A DNA stretch of 64,000 bases from Gari tellinella (GCA_922989275.2 OV277870.1:40606356-40670355); one strand, 5' to 3'; counted from the first letter of the stretch, positions 8,476 to 19,832 are shown. The notes: generated from the letters alone by a model not told the origin. Program-made: numbers and translations.

Positions 8476-10067
8476 AGTATGTGAAGTTTTATGCAGGAAA
8501 ATGTTGCATTCTTATTTAAACATCGTAATATAATGCAATATCCAATCAGTGTTCGTATTTTAAGAAAACCGAAAACAAAATAATTCTATAGAAAGTAATG
8601 ATGAAAAAGATAAAGAGATTATTGTAGTTGGTTTTTCAATTATTGATTTGATACACGTCATTTAAGCAAATTTTATTATTCAATATTAACTAAAGCAACA
8701 ATTGTTTAAGCAGGAACGCGCTGATTGGTAAAGATTAACATCTCCATAGTAGATGTACGTTTTATTTTGTAGTGAGTGTGTGTTTCTCGTGGTTTGTTTA
8801 ACAAGTCATTGGACTTTTAAGTATCAAATAATTATCGTGTTTCTTTTTTTATATATATTTTAAATTGAGCACATTTATCAACTAGGCTACGAACGAAATT
8901 TACTTTGGTACAATGCAAAGAGAACCTTGATTAAACGTAATCAATAAACCCGTATTGCAGAGAAAGATAAATGATCGGATGTAATTACAATGAAAATGAA
9001 CAGTAGTGTGTTTATATGACATTATACATAAACATGCCTATTCTGTTGCTTTACCCCGAGTACATTGATGTAAGTGTCATTAACATGCTTACAAAACTTT
9101 CTCATATTGTCAATGTATAGCTATGTATACGTGTAACACACAATAACTTTGAAAACAACTGTCGCTCAGCACGACAAATGTCAAACTCATTTGGTTCTGT
9201 AACTGCTTCCGAAAAACAATTTTATAATGTTTGAATATGCCACCGGGATCAATGTTTAGTATGTACAAAGAGTACAGGTTTTTATTCATATCTAGCAAAT
9301 CTCAGACTGTATTTATCTCAAGTTGCTTTCGAAAAGTGTCGTTAGAGTGCAAAACTTATAGGATTTGACGAGATGTCGAGTACTTTCGCGTCTCATTCGG
9401 ATTCGAACTGTTTGCAATACAAAAATATAAATATTTCTTTCACGAGTAAAGGTTAGGAAAAGCATTACCAATGCTGTTAGGACTGACGATACACAGCGAG
9501 TACATCTTATTCTTTTTGTTTTAAAATGTGTGCAATTATTGCCTCGATGTTTCCCATGTATTACGTTCGATCGGGAGCAATGACCCCAGTGAATTCGGGT
9601 CACATGCCTTTGTGAAAACAACGTCTTACGTGGGTGTCGTACTGAAAAAGAAATCAATGAAAACATTCAGTATAGTTTGGATTATATCGGTGTTCTAAGG
9701 AATGCAGGTTTGCAGTATTCTAAGCAGTTGAATTCCTTGGTGTGAAATGAAGGAGAATTTTATTTTCTTGCAACGAAAAAGTGAAAGAGTACTCTGCTGC
9801 ACTTTATGTTTACTTTACCCAGATATTTTGCATTGAAATGATATTATGTATTGACAAATACTCCAGTCTCTTTCAATTATATATATTTTACTATAATGAA
9901 TCCTTCCAGAGACCATTTTAGGAGATTTAATAGAAATATGCAAACATAAATGACTTATCTTATTGTTTGTCAGTTAACCCATTCGTTGTTGCTTAAAACT
10001 TTTGCTTTAATGTCTCAAAATCACCTTAATTAAACATTTTGACCGCAGAATCACTCTGAATCCTAAG
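8476..10067. other. Long stretch with no recognisable gene
   Basis: AT-rich. The only hint of a known repeat is an eroded A-like right end near 8711-8752 (AACGCGCTGATTGGTAAAG, ATCTCCATAGTA). A minus-strand open frame at 9313-9666 has no recognisable domain and part of it overlaps a degraded hairpin (AACTGTTTGC near 9407). Confidence 0.5.
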
Positions 10068-11447
10068 TACGAGGGGTGATCAGAAAATACGCGGAAAAGT
10101 GCTCTTATTTTTTTAATTTTTCGCCCGACATTCATAGTATTTCACAGAAACAAAGGTATGGAAAATCTAAATTCAAGTCGCAAATTTTAGGACTTTAGAA
10201 GCTGCATAGAAGGAAATGTGGTTTCTATAGTAACGTCAACAACGTCATCCCGGCCCAAATTTACGATTTTTGAACACTAAGCAGTAGCAAAACACCGCGT
10301 TGCGTTCGTAGAGTTTTTAAGATAACTTCACCAAACGTAAGGTACTAAACGCGAAAACTTTCGTCATGACGTTCATGACGTCATCTTGATTTCTAACATC
10401 AGACATGTAAAAAACGTCTTTTTTAGTGCTTATCATGTGAAAATGAGTGCTGAACAGAGATCGGCTGTCAACTTTTGCTTGCAAAATGGATTTTAAAAAT
10501 AAAAAACTATTGAAATGCTACTGGACGCATATGGGGAAAATGCCATGAAAAAACAGCAGTTTACATGTGGTATAAACGCTTCAAAGAGGGCAGAGAAAAC
10601 ATCAAGGATGATCAGCGCAGTGGTCGTCCAAGCGTATTTACGTCATCTCACGTCGCCGCCGTCAAGCAGCTACTGGATAATGATCGGCCCATCACGATCA
10701 GGGATATTGTTGCAAAAACTGACAACAGTTACGGTACAGTGTCAGGTATTATTCATAACTAAATAAATATGCGTCAAATACGTGTTAGGTGGATTCCCAA
10801 AATGCTCAATACGATCAGAAAAGACTTCGTGTGGGATGTTGCGAACAGCTTCTGAAGAGATTCGAACGAGAAGGGAAAAAGTTCATGGACAGAATTGTCA
10901 CCATTGATGAAACGTGGATCATTCTGTACATGCCAGAGACCAAAGCTCAGTCGATGATGTTGAAAACCCCAGGATCGCCATCGGATGATCCCCAAAGAAA
11001 TTCAAAATTAGCCATTCCACCAAGAAACAGATGTTTGTGGTATTCTTCGATGCAATAGGGGTGATCTTAGCCCATGCAGTTCCCCAGGGACAGACGGTGA
11101 ATGCCGCATATTATACGAAGGTGAGTTGGAACATTCACCTGTTATAACGTTGCAGGGAGTGTATCTCATTTAATGGAGAGTATTTTGAAAAAGACTGAGC
11201 GTTTTTAGCGAAACACGTATCATGAACAGCTACGTTGACGTTGACGTTATATAATGTTGGGCCGGTGTTGACTAGTTGACGTTACCATAGTAACAATAAC
11301 ATTGTGCATGTGCAAGCTACTGATGTCAAAAATTATTGCATAATATGAATAGGTTCACACATATATTCACACAAAATTTCAGCAAAATCAATAATACAGT
11401 AAAGAATTTAGAGCACATTTTCGCGTATTTTCTGATCACCCCTCGTA
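10068..11447 (+). mobile_element. Decayed mariner transposon, about 1.38 kb
   Basis: TA at 10068-10069 and 11446-11447 flanks inverted ends CGAGGGGTGATCAGAAAATA and its mirror; the inverted repeats extend to roughly 36 bp with few mismatches. A frameshifted mariner transposase lies between. About 370 bp precede the first recognisable transposase codon. The region coding for the end of the protein is replaced by unrelated sequence before the right terminus. Confidence 0.93.
10443..11127 (+). pseudogene. Mariner transposase, frameshifted and C-terminally truncated
   Basis: Mariner transposases cut and paste their element at TA using a DD34D triad. Readable pieces, in three frames: an N-terminal segment from the ATG at 10443 with a stop near 10494; DAYGENAMKKQQF (10523-10561); WYKRFKEGRENIKDD with RSGRPS (10568-10630), the typical helix-turn-helix linker; a block with QKRLRVGCCEQLLKRFEREG (10810-10873); IVTIDETW with the first catalytic Asp (about 10894-10917); and FFDAIGVILAHAVPQGQTVN (about 11044-11103), with the second catalytic Asp. 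The third Asp is not found. Stops and shifts near 10494, 10562, 10760 and 11030 make it non-functional. The family call is secure from these motifs; the start codon is inferred. Confidence 0.92.
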
Positions 11448-12058
11448 TATAGTCGCAGCACACTCTTGGTTAAATTCCATTTGGTACAATGAATAATACA
11501 TGTAAGGGACGCGACGGCTAGCCTTGATCTACACTGTTCTGCATCCACATGTGTCTTTAGCATTTCATGTAGATTTATTATATACGGTTTAGGCAAAGTA
11601 AACAAAATTCAAATACAGAGCCTAGAAAGACAATGTTGCTTGATCTGCACAATGTTACAATGCAATAAGCCTTGACTGGTTTTGTCATGGCACGGCTCAT
11701 ATTCTTACCTCATACTAGTTTTAAACTATTAGAAGGAAAGGTAGGATGCAAATAACTACAGGCACCGATCTAGTAGACAAAACATTTATTGTTCTAACGG
11801 TTTCGACCTTATTCAGTTCTTCATACTTTTAAACTAGATTTGAAACTGTTTCAGACTCGATTTATTTTGTTACGCATGTTAGCTGAATCGCGCGTACATG
11901 TAGCATGATAAGGGTTATTTGCTTTTTAATCCCATATAAAGTTTATAAATATACTACAATAACGTTAAAGTCTATGTTGTAAAGTATTTTGGCCGCAAAA
12001 AATAGTATGCCCATTTGATAGGATCATTCTATCGAAAGCACGAATAAGTTCAGACTGA
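11448..12058. other. No gene seen
   Basis: Unique-looking AT-rich sequence between the mariner and the SINE. No terminal repeats, hairpins or recognisable coding segments found by eye. Confidence 0.4.
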
Positions 12059-12368
12059 CGGCGGTAGTAGTTCAGTGGTAACACTGTTGGACTACGGTAC
12101 CAGGGGTCGTGAGTTCGATCCCCCCCACCGAATCCCTGGTGATGTACAGGAATGTCCTTGAGCAAGACATGTACCGCGAATTGCTCCTCTCCATCCAGGG
12201 GTACCTGTGGGGGTCTGAGTCGGTACTGCGGCTGCTGTAGCGCCATATGTTAGCAGTGCTCAATAGTGTCGGCAAGATGGCTCAATGATCAGGGGGTAAA
12301 TGTACAGTCGGCTGAGCGGTCATTCGGACTGAAAGTAGACTTTAACTGGTACTTTACTTTACTTTTTT
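12059..12368 (+). mobile_element. tRNA-derived SINE
   Basis: The first ~75 bp resembles a tRNA gene with an A-box-like TAGTTCAGTGGTAAC and a B-box-like GTGAGTTCGATCC, the internal RNA polymerase III promoter. The body has TGTCCTTGAGCAAGACATG, CTCCTCTCCATCCAGGGGTA and ends in a TTTACTTTACTTTTTT tail. The CCTTGAGCAAGACA block is, from memory, common in animal tRNA-SINEs. Target duplications were not found. Confidence 0.75.
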
Positions 12369-12519
12369 ACATTATGAAACAAATCACAAAATTGTAAACA
12401 AACTCCAGACTGGAGCTACAAATTATGTGCGTAGGCTACCTTTAAAAGCGTATTTATCACATAAGTATCTTATTGTTAAAAATACTCTGAATGTTTCATA
12501 CAGGGGTAATGTGTCGGTG

Positions 12520-12770
12520 TAGCCCTTTCACTCTCAATGACACTTAAAAGCGTGTTACACTTGGCAAACAGTTTGGATCCTGATAAGACGCCGCTAAACG
12601 CGGCGTCTTATCAGAATCCAAACTGTTTGACACTCGTATCGAATTTTTGTCAGTCATACTGAATTAAAATTAACTTTGAAACGATATTACAGACAACAAA
12701 ATAAAAGCAAAAGACAATGAAATGGTGAAGGGGTTAACATCTCACCAAAATTGGGCAGTGAAATGGTTAA
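12520..12770 (-). mobile_element. Family D MITE, copy 2
   Basis: Left end TAGCCCTTTCACTCTCAATG (TTAA mutated), right end GCAGTGAAATGGTTAA. Perfect hairpin at about 12564-12630 with GGATCCTGATAAGACGCCGC in the left arm. A second CCTTCACC-type inverted motif (GGTGAAGGGGTTAA) lies just inside the right end. Confidence 0.82.
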
Positions 12771-12960
12771 TGCATACTTGGATTTAGATAAAAATGTCAG
12801 TGAATACCTTCAAATACTTTTAAAAGGTTTTATAGTTCTCTATTAGTTCACCTACTTTACAATTTACATGTCACGCGGAAAACGTTACATTGGAAAAAAG
12901 CATACGGGCTTGCTGGGTTTTATCAGGCAAAAATTCAAAACAAAATCTAAATTTAAAAAA

Positions 12961-13332
12961 TACAGTGAAATCCCTCTAAACCGGAACCTCTAAATACCGG
13001 AATTCTCTCTAAACCGGACAAAAACTTTGGTCCCGTTTCCCACCAATTTTACGCCTTTGATTTATTCCTTCACTGAAGAAAATACATTCATGAACATATA
13101 TCATCAGAAATATTTTCTATATTCTCGCAGATGATAGCTTAAAGCAGGTTGAAAGTAAAACAGAATGCGCCTTAAGGCGCATTCTGTTTTACTTTCAACC
13201 TGCTTTATGTGATCAGCTATCTTCCATACTAGAAACAAGCTATGGGTTAAAACCCCTCTAAACCGGAAACCCCTGTTAACCGGACATATATTTTGTCCCC
13301 ACACATGTCCCGTTTAGAGGGGTTTCACTGTA
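12961..13332 (-). mobile_element. Family G MITE, copy 2 (372 bp)
   Basis: Exactly the length of the copy at 4344-4715 and inverted to it, with few differences. Ends TACAGTGAAATCCCTCTAAA and GAGGGGTTTCACTGTA. Contains the C-type hairpin (AAAACAGAATGCGCC variant) near 13140-13206. Confidence 0.9.
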
Positions 13333-13507
13333 TACAGATTGCACTTAGACGAACATATGTCATTCATATTATTTCTTGATACTTGTACACTTGATCTTCG
13401 TAAATCTGAAGATGCTGAACCCTTGTCATGTTTAATTGTCCTGTGTACAAAAATGTATATCAGAGTGATCAGAGGGTTCCATATGGAGCCTTCTAATCAG
13501 ATCAGCA

Positions 13508-13771
13508 TTCCAACTCTTATCATGCTGAATTGTCGTCTGCTTCAAATATAATATCTGCTACAAAACTAAGCATTACTGTCTATGCTTCTAAAACAGAAGT
13601 TAAGTTAAATACGAGTGATAAACAGTTTGGATCCAAACTGTTTGTAAATGTTAGGCAAGTCGCGTTTAGTATGATAAGAGTTGATGTTGCTGAAAGCTTG
13701 TCCAAAATAATTATAGATATATTTCATTAATGGACGAGTCTATGTGGTTAGATCAGCATGAAAAGGGTTAA
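13508..13771 (+). mobile_element. Family D MITE with a collapsed hairpin
   Basis: The left arm has GAATTGTCGTCTGCTTC. The hairpin is reduced to AAACAGTTTGG directly joined to ATCCAAACTGTTT at about 13620-13644, a clean palindrome lacking the whole GACGCCG centre. The right end is AAAGGGTTAA at 13762-13771. The left boundary is approximate. Confidence 0.6.
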
Positions 13772-14118
13772 CTATCGCCTGCCTCAAAAGTATGGGTGTA
13801 AATTGAACATTTCCAATGAATTATGTTTCAAAGGAAAACCTAAGTAAGAGAGAAAATGGTTAAGACTTATTAGACACGTGAGTACTTAAGGTTGAGGACT
13901 GAAATCGGTACTCTTCGTACAGCAATCGTAGATGATTCGGAACAATCCGACATTTGTCGAGAATTTCCGATGGCTCTCCGAAGAGTTCGGATATTGACCG
14001 ACATTGGCCCGGTGTCCTTTGAGGTCCTCAAACTTATATCTGATAAAAACCTTGTAAAACAAAAGTTTTTCAGCGTCTAATCTGTAACCACTATGTTGCG
14101 CCTCTAGACAGAATGCGC

Positions 14119-14340
14119 TTAACCCATTTGTGCCCACGGTTCAATATATGGGACATAGGCAAACAATGTAGACTCTGATCAGACGCCACATAAGGCGGCG
14201 TCTGACCAGAGTATACACTGTTTGCTGATAGAAATTTCAATGTAAAACAAAATTAAAGTTTTGACCAGGCATCCCTTTGATAAAAAATGGCTGATCCAAT
14301 ATATAAACATGGAAGAATCCACTGGGCGTAAATGGTTTAA
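14119..14340 (+). mobile_element. Family B MITE, copy 4
   Basis: TTAA at both ends, CCCATTTGTGCCCACGG left, GGGCGTAAATGGTTTAA right. Hairpin at about 14159-14224 with several mismatches (GCCACATAAGGCGGCG tip). Confidence 0.88.
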
Positions 14341-14880
14341 CAGTAAACTTGAAAAGTACTTACATCGCCTAATTTCCCATTACTGTTACTAATAATTCTT
14401 CTTAACATTTCTTTGAATAAGAAAACCAAAGCTGTCTTTCAGAATTATGTTTGGAGGCATGCTTAGTTAAACTAATTGTTAAAATGATTGTTGAAACTTG
14501 TAAGAGATGTAGAGTTACATCAGATTGAAATATCTTTGGTTGAAAAACAATTTTTCATAAACACTTGTCAATGAAATATCAACATACTGTCTAGACCTAA
14601 ACAAAAGGTAAACAAAGATAGGTAAACATAAGTGATAACAGTAGATTGATTGAAAGTATGTTTTTTAATGTGACATGGAAATAGTTCTATTACGTCAAAC
14701 ATTTGCGGAATACTTATTTATGAAAATGACAGTCACTAGCTGTACATGAATATCGCATGTACTCCCGGTACATTTAACACATCAAAAATGTTCAATCGCG
14801 TATGCACACAGTGATGAGTTCAGTAAAGAAATCGATGACTGCCGATAGCCATCGATTGCGAGTTGGCTACCGGTCTGAAA
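14341..14880. other. No gene or repeat recognised
   Basis: AT-rich DNA between a B and an A element. I see no terminal repeats or coding segments. Confidence 0.4.
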
Positions 14881-15115
14881 TACAGTGGAGAAAACGTTAT
14901 TCTTCCGTTTCATCGCAAACGCATTGCAATTAAATATAGAAAATGACTACTTTTTGCAATTCTGACTACCAGTTTTTATCTGAGTGGCAAACAGTTTGAA
15001 GCCTGATCAGACGCCGGGTCACCCGGCGTCTGATGTGGCTCCAAACTGTTTGCTATGAAATAATAGTTTAAGCATAACCGGGGTTACATGGAAAGTAAAT
15101 GGTTTCTCTACTGTA
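14881..15115 (+). mobile_element. Family A MITE, diverged
   Basis: TACAGTGGAGAAAACG to TTTCTCTACTGTA. The subterminal arms are strongly eroded (CGTTTCATCGCAAACGC; AAGCATAACCGGGG), but the hairpin at about 14987-15055 is well kept with CCGGGTCACCCGG at the tip. Confidence 0.88.
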
Positions 15116-15535
15116 CTCTGCAAGCTGCACACGGGGCACAAACTGCTCATCTAAGCAGCAAACAGTGGTACGACGTAATTGAACACGCTACTGTTTTCAT
15201 GTTCACATACGTTGGTGAAAAAGACTCTGTTTTTAAGCAGGCGTGCTAAGAACTAAATTTCTAATCGTTTCCAACTGGTTAAAGCTCGGTAAAAAAATCA
15301 TGGTCAATCACAAAAATGATATTTTTATTGTTTGGAATCAATGACACACTATGCATGCATCATTTTATACTTCAAGATTAAAAAATGGAAATTCAGAATG
15401 CTTGAGTTTTCTGAAACACTGTTTTGCTTTTATAAAAGCTTCGCTTTTTGATATGTTTAACACCAACGTAATGCCGATGATGGATTGCTTCTGAAACCTC
15501 ATAAAACCTAACCTTTTTTCTGTCTTTCTATCATT

Positions 15536-15713
15536 TGTTTGAAATTCTCTTCTGCACGTTTAGCAAACTGGTTTTTATTGAAGAATCCTTCAGATGAGTT
15601 TGAAATCGTTTGGATATTGTTAAATAGTTTGGATTACGATAATGCGGCGTCTGCTCTGGATCCGCCCTATTTCAAAATGCCAATCAAGTCGATGTCTAGA
15701 GGCGAAGGGTTAA
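15536..15713 (+). mobile_element. Degenerate family D remnant
   Basis: TAGTTTGGATTACGATAATG, GCGGCGTCTGCTCTGGATCC and the end GAGGCGAAGGGTTAA are recognisable D pieces. Pairing between the arms is mostly lost. Confidence 0.45.
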
Positions 15714-15938
15714 CATTTTTGTGAAAACTCAGCTTTAGTTTAAAGCTTTACAATTCCATGCGGCATGCTTGTCGCCAGAGTCATTTAAGCCTTTATATGT
15801 CTAATTCATTTTTGTTATTCTCCTTATGGTATTGTTGGTTAAAATCAATCTCTTTGTCATACAAAATCTTTTGGGTTTTTTTAATTGTCCTTGATATGAA
15901 ATAGCTTTTATACCACATAATGTTGCGTTTGGTTAAAC

Positions 15939-16169
15939 TACAGTAGAACCCCTCTATTACGACCCCTAAGTTGTGTCAAATATTAATCGTATAAGACAGG
16001 TGACTGCTTAAAGCAATGTGAAAATGAAAAAGAAAGCTCAAACTGTTTGCCACCAAGATAAACATGAATTATCAGAATTGTCCAAAAGTTGAATTTTTCT
16101 ACGTTTTAGTGCTTTGCGTTTGCGTTCGTTTGCGTTTAAACGGGAAAGAATAACAGATTCTCCACTGTA
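15939..16169. mobile_element. Chimeric MITE: left half family F, right half family A
   Basis: Left half (15939 to ~16036) is F: TACAGTAGAACCCCTCTATT, TACGACCCC, the subterminal arm and one hairpin arm ending AAGAAAGCTC. From there it continues as the second half of A: AAACTGTTTGCCACC, ATAAACATGAATTATCAG and TCTCCACTGTA. GCTC is common to both parents at the joint. Both outer ends are TACAGTRGA-type, so it still has a matched short terminal repeat and flanking TA. Confidence 0.85.
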
Positions 16170-16345
16170 CTGGAATTTAGAGCATAAAGTGTTAATTGGG
16201 AAGGAATGTCGTACTGACTATAAACATGCAATTAACAGTGTTGTAAAACTAGTTTGTTCTTTTCCAGGAACATGTACCATGCCTGAATGTAATTGTGTAT
16301 CTGAGTAAAACTCTCACGGTAAGTAGACCAACAATGTTTATGTTC

Positions 16346-16508
16346 CAGGGCTGCCATTTCTCCGAACTGTTTCCTAAATCTTCGTTCGTCGTATGTCAAC
16401 ACAACTAGAAACAGGCTATTGGGTAAAGGTACGATTTCGTAAAATCGCATTTGAAAAATGCAAATTTGGAAATCTTAGGAATTTTCACGTCAACTTATGG
16501 CAGCCCTG
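16346..16508. mobile_element. Family I MITE, copy 2 (hairpin lost)
   Basis: Ends CAGGGCTGCCATTTC and ATGGCAGCCCTG. Perfect 6-bp duplication ATGTTC at 16340-16345 and 16509-16514. Retains a family C arm (AACTAGAAACAGGCTATTGG) but no central hairpin. Confidence 0.85.
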
Positions 16509-16749
16509 ATGTTCTAGATACTATTGTTGTTTTGTTTCAGGTGCTATCTTTAGAATGCAACGCATGTGCAAATCCAGAGTTATTTTCGTCTTTTCTTCGT
16601 GCCAATTTTCTAGGATTTTCTCGCGATTGGGATTGGATTCCGGATCCATGCGCACAGTCAACAAGTACATGTTAAAACGAATTCGGGAACAATGTTTCAA
16701 ATTGACTTGATTAACATATGAATCCGAGTAACACTGCACAAGTTTTATC

Positions 16750-16929
16750 AAACGTCGTACGACAAAAAACGGTAGTAAATGAAAACTTTGAAATGCATAC
16801 AATTTCTGATTGTTTCATCAATTCCTGTCGTTTGACATCTCTTCGGAATCTTCTTAAAAATATAGAGAAATAAATAAGTATTGATAATTTTAGAATCCGA
16901 TTTACGACCATTTCTGTCGTACGACGTTT
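16750..16929. repeat. 180-bp unit with self-palindromic inverted ends
   Basis: AAACGTCGTACGACA at 16750-16764 is mirrored by TGTCGTACGACGTTT at 16915-16929. Each end contains the palindrome GTCGTACGAC. The interior is AT-rich with no hairpin. Could be another small TIR element; no target duplication was seen. Confidence 0.55.
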
Positions 16930-17001
16930 CAGAAAACGGGCCCCGAGTGTCTGATCTTGATCCAAACTGTAAGACACTCTGAAACACTATTTCCTACAAG
17001 G

Positions 17002-17251
17002 TACAGTGGAGAATCTGCTATTATTTCCCGTTCAAACGCAAACGTACGCAAACGCAAAGCAATAAAACGTAGAAAAGTACAACTTTTTGACAATTCTGAT
17101 AATTCATGTTTATCTTGGTGGCAAACAGTCTGGAGCCTGATCAGACGCCGGGTTACCCGGCGTCTGATCTGGCTCCAAACGGTTTGCACTGCAAATAATA
17201 GTTTTAGCGTAAACGCGTTTATTGGGAAAGAATAACACATTCTCCACTGTA
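17002..17251 (+). mobile_element. Family A MITE, copy 9
   Basis: Complete TA...TA copy, TACAGTGGAGAATCTG to TCTCCACTGTA, hairpin near 17120-17187. A broken D-type half hairpin (GTGTCTGATCTTGATCC, AAACTG) lies just upstream at about 16945-16970. Confidence 0.92.
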
Positions 17252-17818
17252 TGTCATATAGCATTCTACAGACGGCACATTTGAAATGAGTACTTTTAGC
17301 TAATTACAGTGTATTAGACGTTAATTGATATCTGTAAACGTTTTAATGCTAAAAACACTTATATTCATTGCAAATTGTAACCCGACGTCTGAAAAAATTC
17401 AAAACTGTATGCATTTCAAGTAAACACTAACCATTACAATTCTCAATGAAATTGTTATATTCTACATTTTTGTGCACTGTGTCAGTGTTTAGTTCAGACA
17501 GAACAGAATAACGTCTATTACAGTATCTGCAAACTAGACTACAATGCGTGGTATTATATGCGCCTATATCTCAAGTATGAGTGCCTTAGAAATGTTCTTC
17601 TCGAGACATAGTCTAATATAAGATGTCGTTTTTGTACTAAAACCATCTGTTTGTCTTATTACAGCAAAGTACAAGTACACCTTTGATGATCAGTTTGTTT
17701 GTCACCACATTAGATACCAGACAGAAGACACACAGAAACATACAAATGACACCGGTTTTCAGCTTATCACTTTCCTGTTTTCAGAACAGTGCGTTTGAGG
17801 AAAAATTATACTTTCCCG
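17252..17818. other. No gene or repeat recognised
   Basis: AT-rich, only a weak fragment (TTGTAACCCGACGTCTGAAA near 17376) reminiscent of the shared hairpin. Confidence 0.4.
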
Positions 17819-18022
17819 TTTAAGTCTTTCGCTGCCAAATTTTTATATTCTGCATTGGAAGTGTTGTCGGTTTGTTTTAAATCCAGGTCTGACAAAAGAA
17901 AAAGTCGATACGAGTGTCAAATAATTTGAATCCTGATCAGACGCCGCTTTACGCGGCATCTGACCAGGATTCAAACTGTTTGCTTAGTCGCCTTTTGTCA
18001 CCATTTTCAATGAAAGAGTTAA
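17819..18022 (+). mobile_element. Family D MITE, copy 3
   Basis: TTTAAGTCTTTCGCTGCC left end and CAATGAAAGAGTTAA right end. Hairpin at about 17921-17983: AATAATTTGAATCCTGATCA to the mirrored GGATTCAAACTGTTT. Confidence 0.8.
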
Positions 18023-18366
18023 ACAAAAAGCAATGCGATGAAATATAGCAAATGACATATATTTGAAAATACTGATAGTTCAAGTGTTAGCAGCAAACAG
18101 TCTGGACCGATATTTGAGTTTGTCTCAGTGTTTGTGATCTCTTCGGTGTACTATGTAGTGACCAAGATGATTTACTTCTGGAAAACTTATTCTATTAATT
18201 ACAACTCTATATTTTGCCATACCCTTACTTATTAGTTTTCTCTGTAAATATATGCACATTCTGTATCATGTATTGGTATTAACTCTAAAACTAAACTACT
18301 TTCAATACATTGATAAACAAGTTAAAACCTGATCAGATGCATGGATAGTCTGTCTCTGATTATGTT

Positions 18367-19728
18367 TACAGTGGTAAATACGCTATTCCTACCCACTGTA
18401 CGCGTTTCTTACGCGTTTCTTACGCGTTCGTTAAGCGTTCGTTAAGCGTTCGCTACCCGTTTCGTTTAACGCGTTTACTACCCGTTTCTTAACGCGTTTA
18501 AACGCGTTTAAAAGAGCCCGGATGAAAGGGGAGTAATCATGAAGAAAGGGAGGTAATCCATGTATGACTTGCGAGCGGCTTTTATCCTACTTAAGAATTT
18601 AGTAAATATCGCTACTGTGGAGTAAATATAATCTTAAAAAATTTATGAAATCATTTTCTTTAAGACGAAAGGTTATCCTGTGAGAGTTTTATGAATGAAT
18701 ATACATTTATTTTCCCATATAAAGGATACGGTTTAAAAAGGATTATGTAAATTGTGTTTATTACTATTACTATGCACATGCGGAATTCCCAAATGCCACA
18801 TGTGGCATGCAGGGCTAGCCGCTAACACTGTTGCGTCACAAGCCGGACAGGGGGGTAATAAAACTGCGGCTTATCAAAGTAAGTATCCTAATGCCCCATT
18901 GGGGTTGATTGGAATATCAACCAAATAAACCAAATCTTATATGCGAGTATGTGTCAGTTATTATACTCTCTCATCAAAGTAAAAGATATCTGTATAGTTT
19001 GAATATGGATTAGACTCCCGTAACTCGGCATTTCATCTAGAGCCAAACTGTAAAAATGAAATCAAGACCGTATGCTTCATTCTTAGCTGTAAAACATAAG
19101 AACCGAACTACTCGGCGTCCCATCTACATCTAAATCGATAGTGTTAACTATTATGAAAAGTAATTGGGTTTATTCAAAGCTGTCAGTTTGGATCCTGATG
19201 CTATGCCGATCTATACAGCCAGGCGTTTGATCTGGATTCAAACCGTTTGAATAGAAATCAACATGGAAGGAATTATTCTAATACATATCAAACAGAAATA
19301 ATCTCGATGAAACGCCGAGTCACTCAGCATTATGATCGAGATCCAAACTGTCTATATTTATATACATTCTATAAGCGAAACCAGTTTAGATCCTGATACA
19401 TGTAAGAGGCGTCTCATTTACAGAAAATGTTTTCAAAAATCGCATTACAATATGAGTTTTATCGCGAAAATGCTCCACTGACAAATCGATTCTTGTTTTT
19501 GATAAACCCGTTTCATTCGGATTTTTCTAAAACGGCAATCATCGATAAGATCCGAAATCTCCGCGTGAAACGGAAAACGGACGCCCCAATCGCAGCATCT
19601 CGGGTATTACCGTTTATTAACGCGTTTAAACGCGTTTAAATCGTTAGGCCTTCGTTAACCGTTCACTATGCGTTTCTTACGCATAGATAAACGCGTAAAT
19701 GGGTAGGAATAGCGTATTTACCACTGTA
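18367..19728. mobile_element. Element K: 1.36-kb TIR element related to family A
   Basis: The terminal repeats are perfect over 29 bp, starting TACAGTGGTAAATACGCTAT, with TA at each outer edge. The TACAGTGG start and the TATTC(T)nCCC continuation parallel family A. Subterminal blocks full of ACGCGTTT, GTTTAAACGCG and TTACGCGTT repeats (18399-18510 and 19611-19689) parallel the A arms. The interior holds at least five eroded hairpin-core fragments between about 18999 and 19420. A 70-codon open frame at 19427-19639 has no recognisable domain. No transposase seen. Confidence 0.82.
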
Positions 19729-19750
19729 ACTCATATAAACCTAGTGTATA

Positions 19751-19832
19751 TTAAAAGGGACATTTGCAAACAAGGTAGACTCTGATTAGAAGCCGCGTTT
19801 CGCGGCATCTCATCAGAGTCTGTCGTGTTTGA
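19751..19832. repeat. Solitary family B hairpin core
   Basis: GACATTTGCAAACAAGGTAG, CTCTGATTAGAAGCCGCG, then the mirrored CATCTCATCAGAGTCT. B termini are not recognisable. Confidence 0.6.

Noticed and set aside
9313..9666. 117-codon minus-strand frame
   Set aside because: No recognisable domain, AT-rich context, and part of it overlaps a degraded hairpin repeat.
12059..12135. Possible tRNA gene
   Set aside because: A and B boxes are present but the segment continues into a SINE body and tail; arms do not form a standard cloverleaf.
18999..19420. Regularly spaced core fragments considered as a CRISPR-like array
   Set aside because: The repeats are degenerate, palindromic and unequal, with no constant repeat or spacer length. 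The window is eukaryotic.
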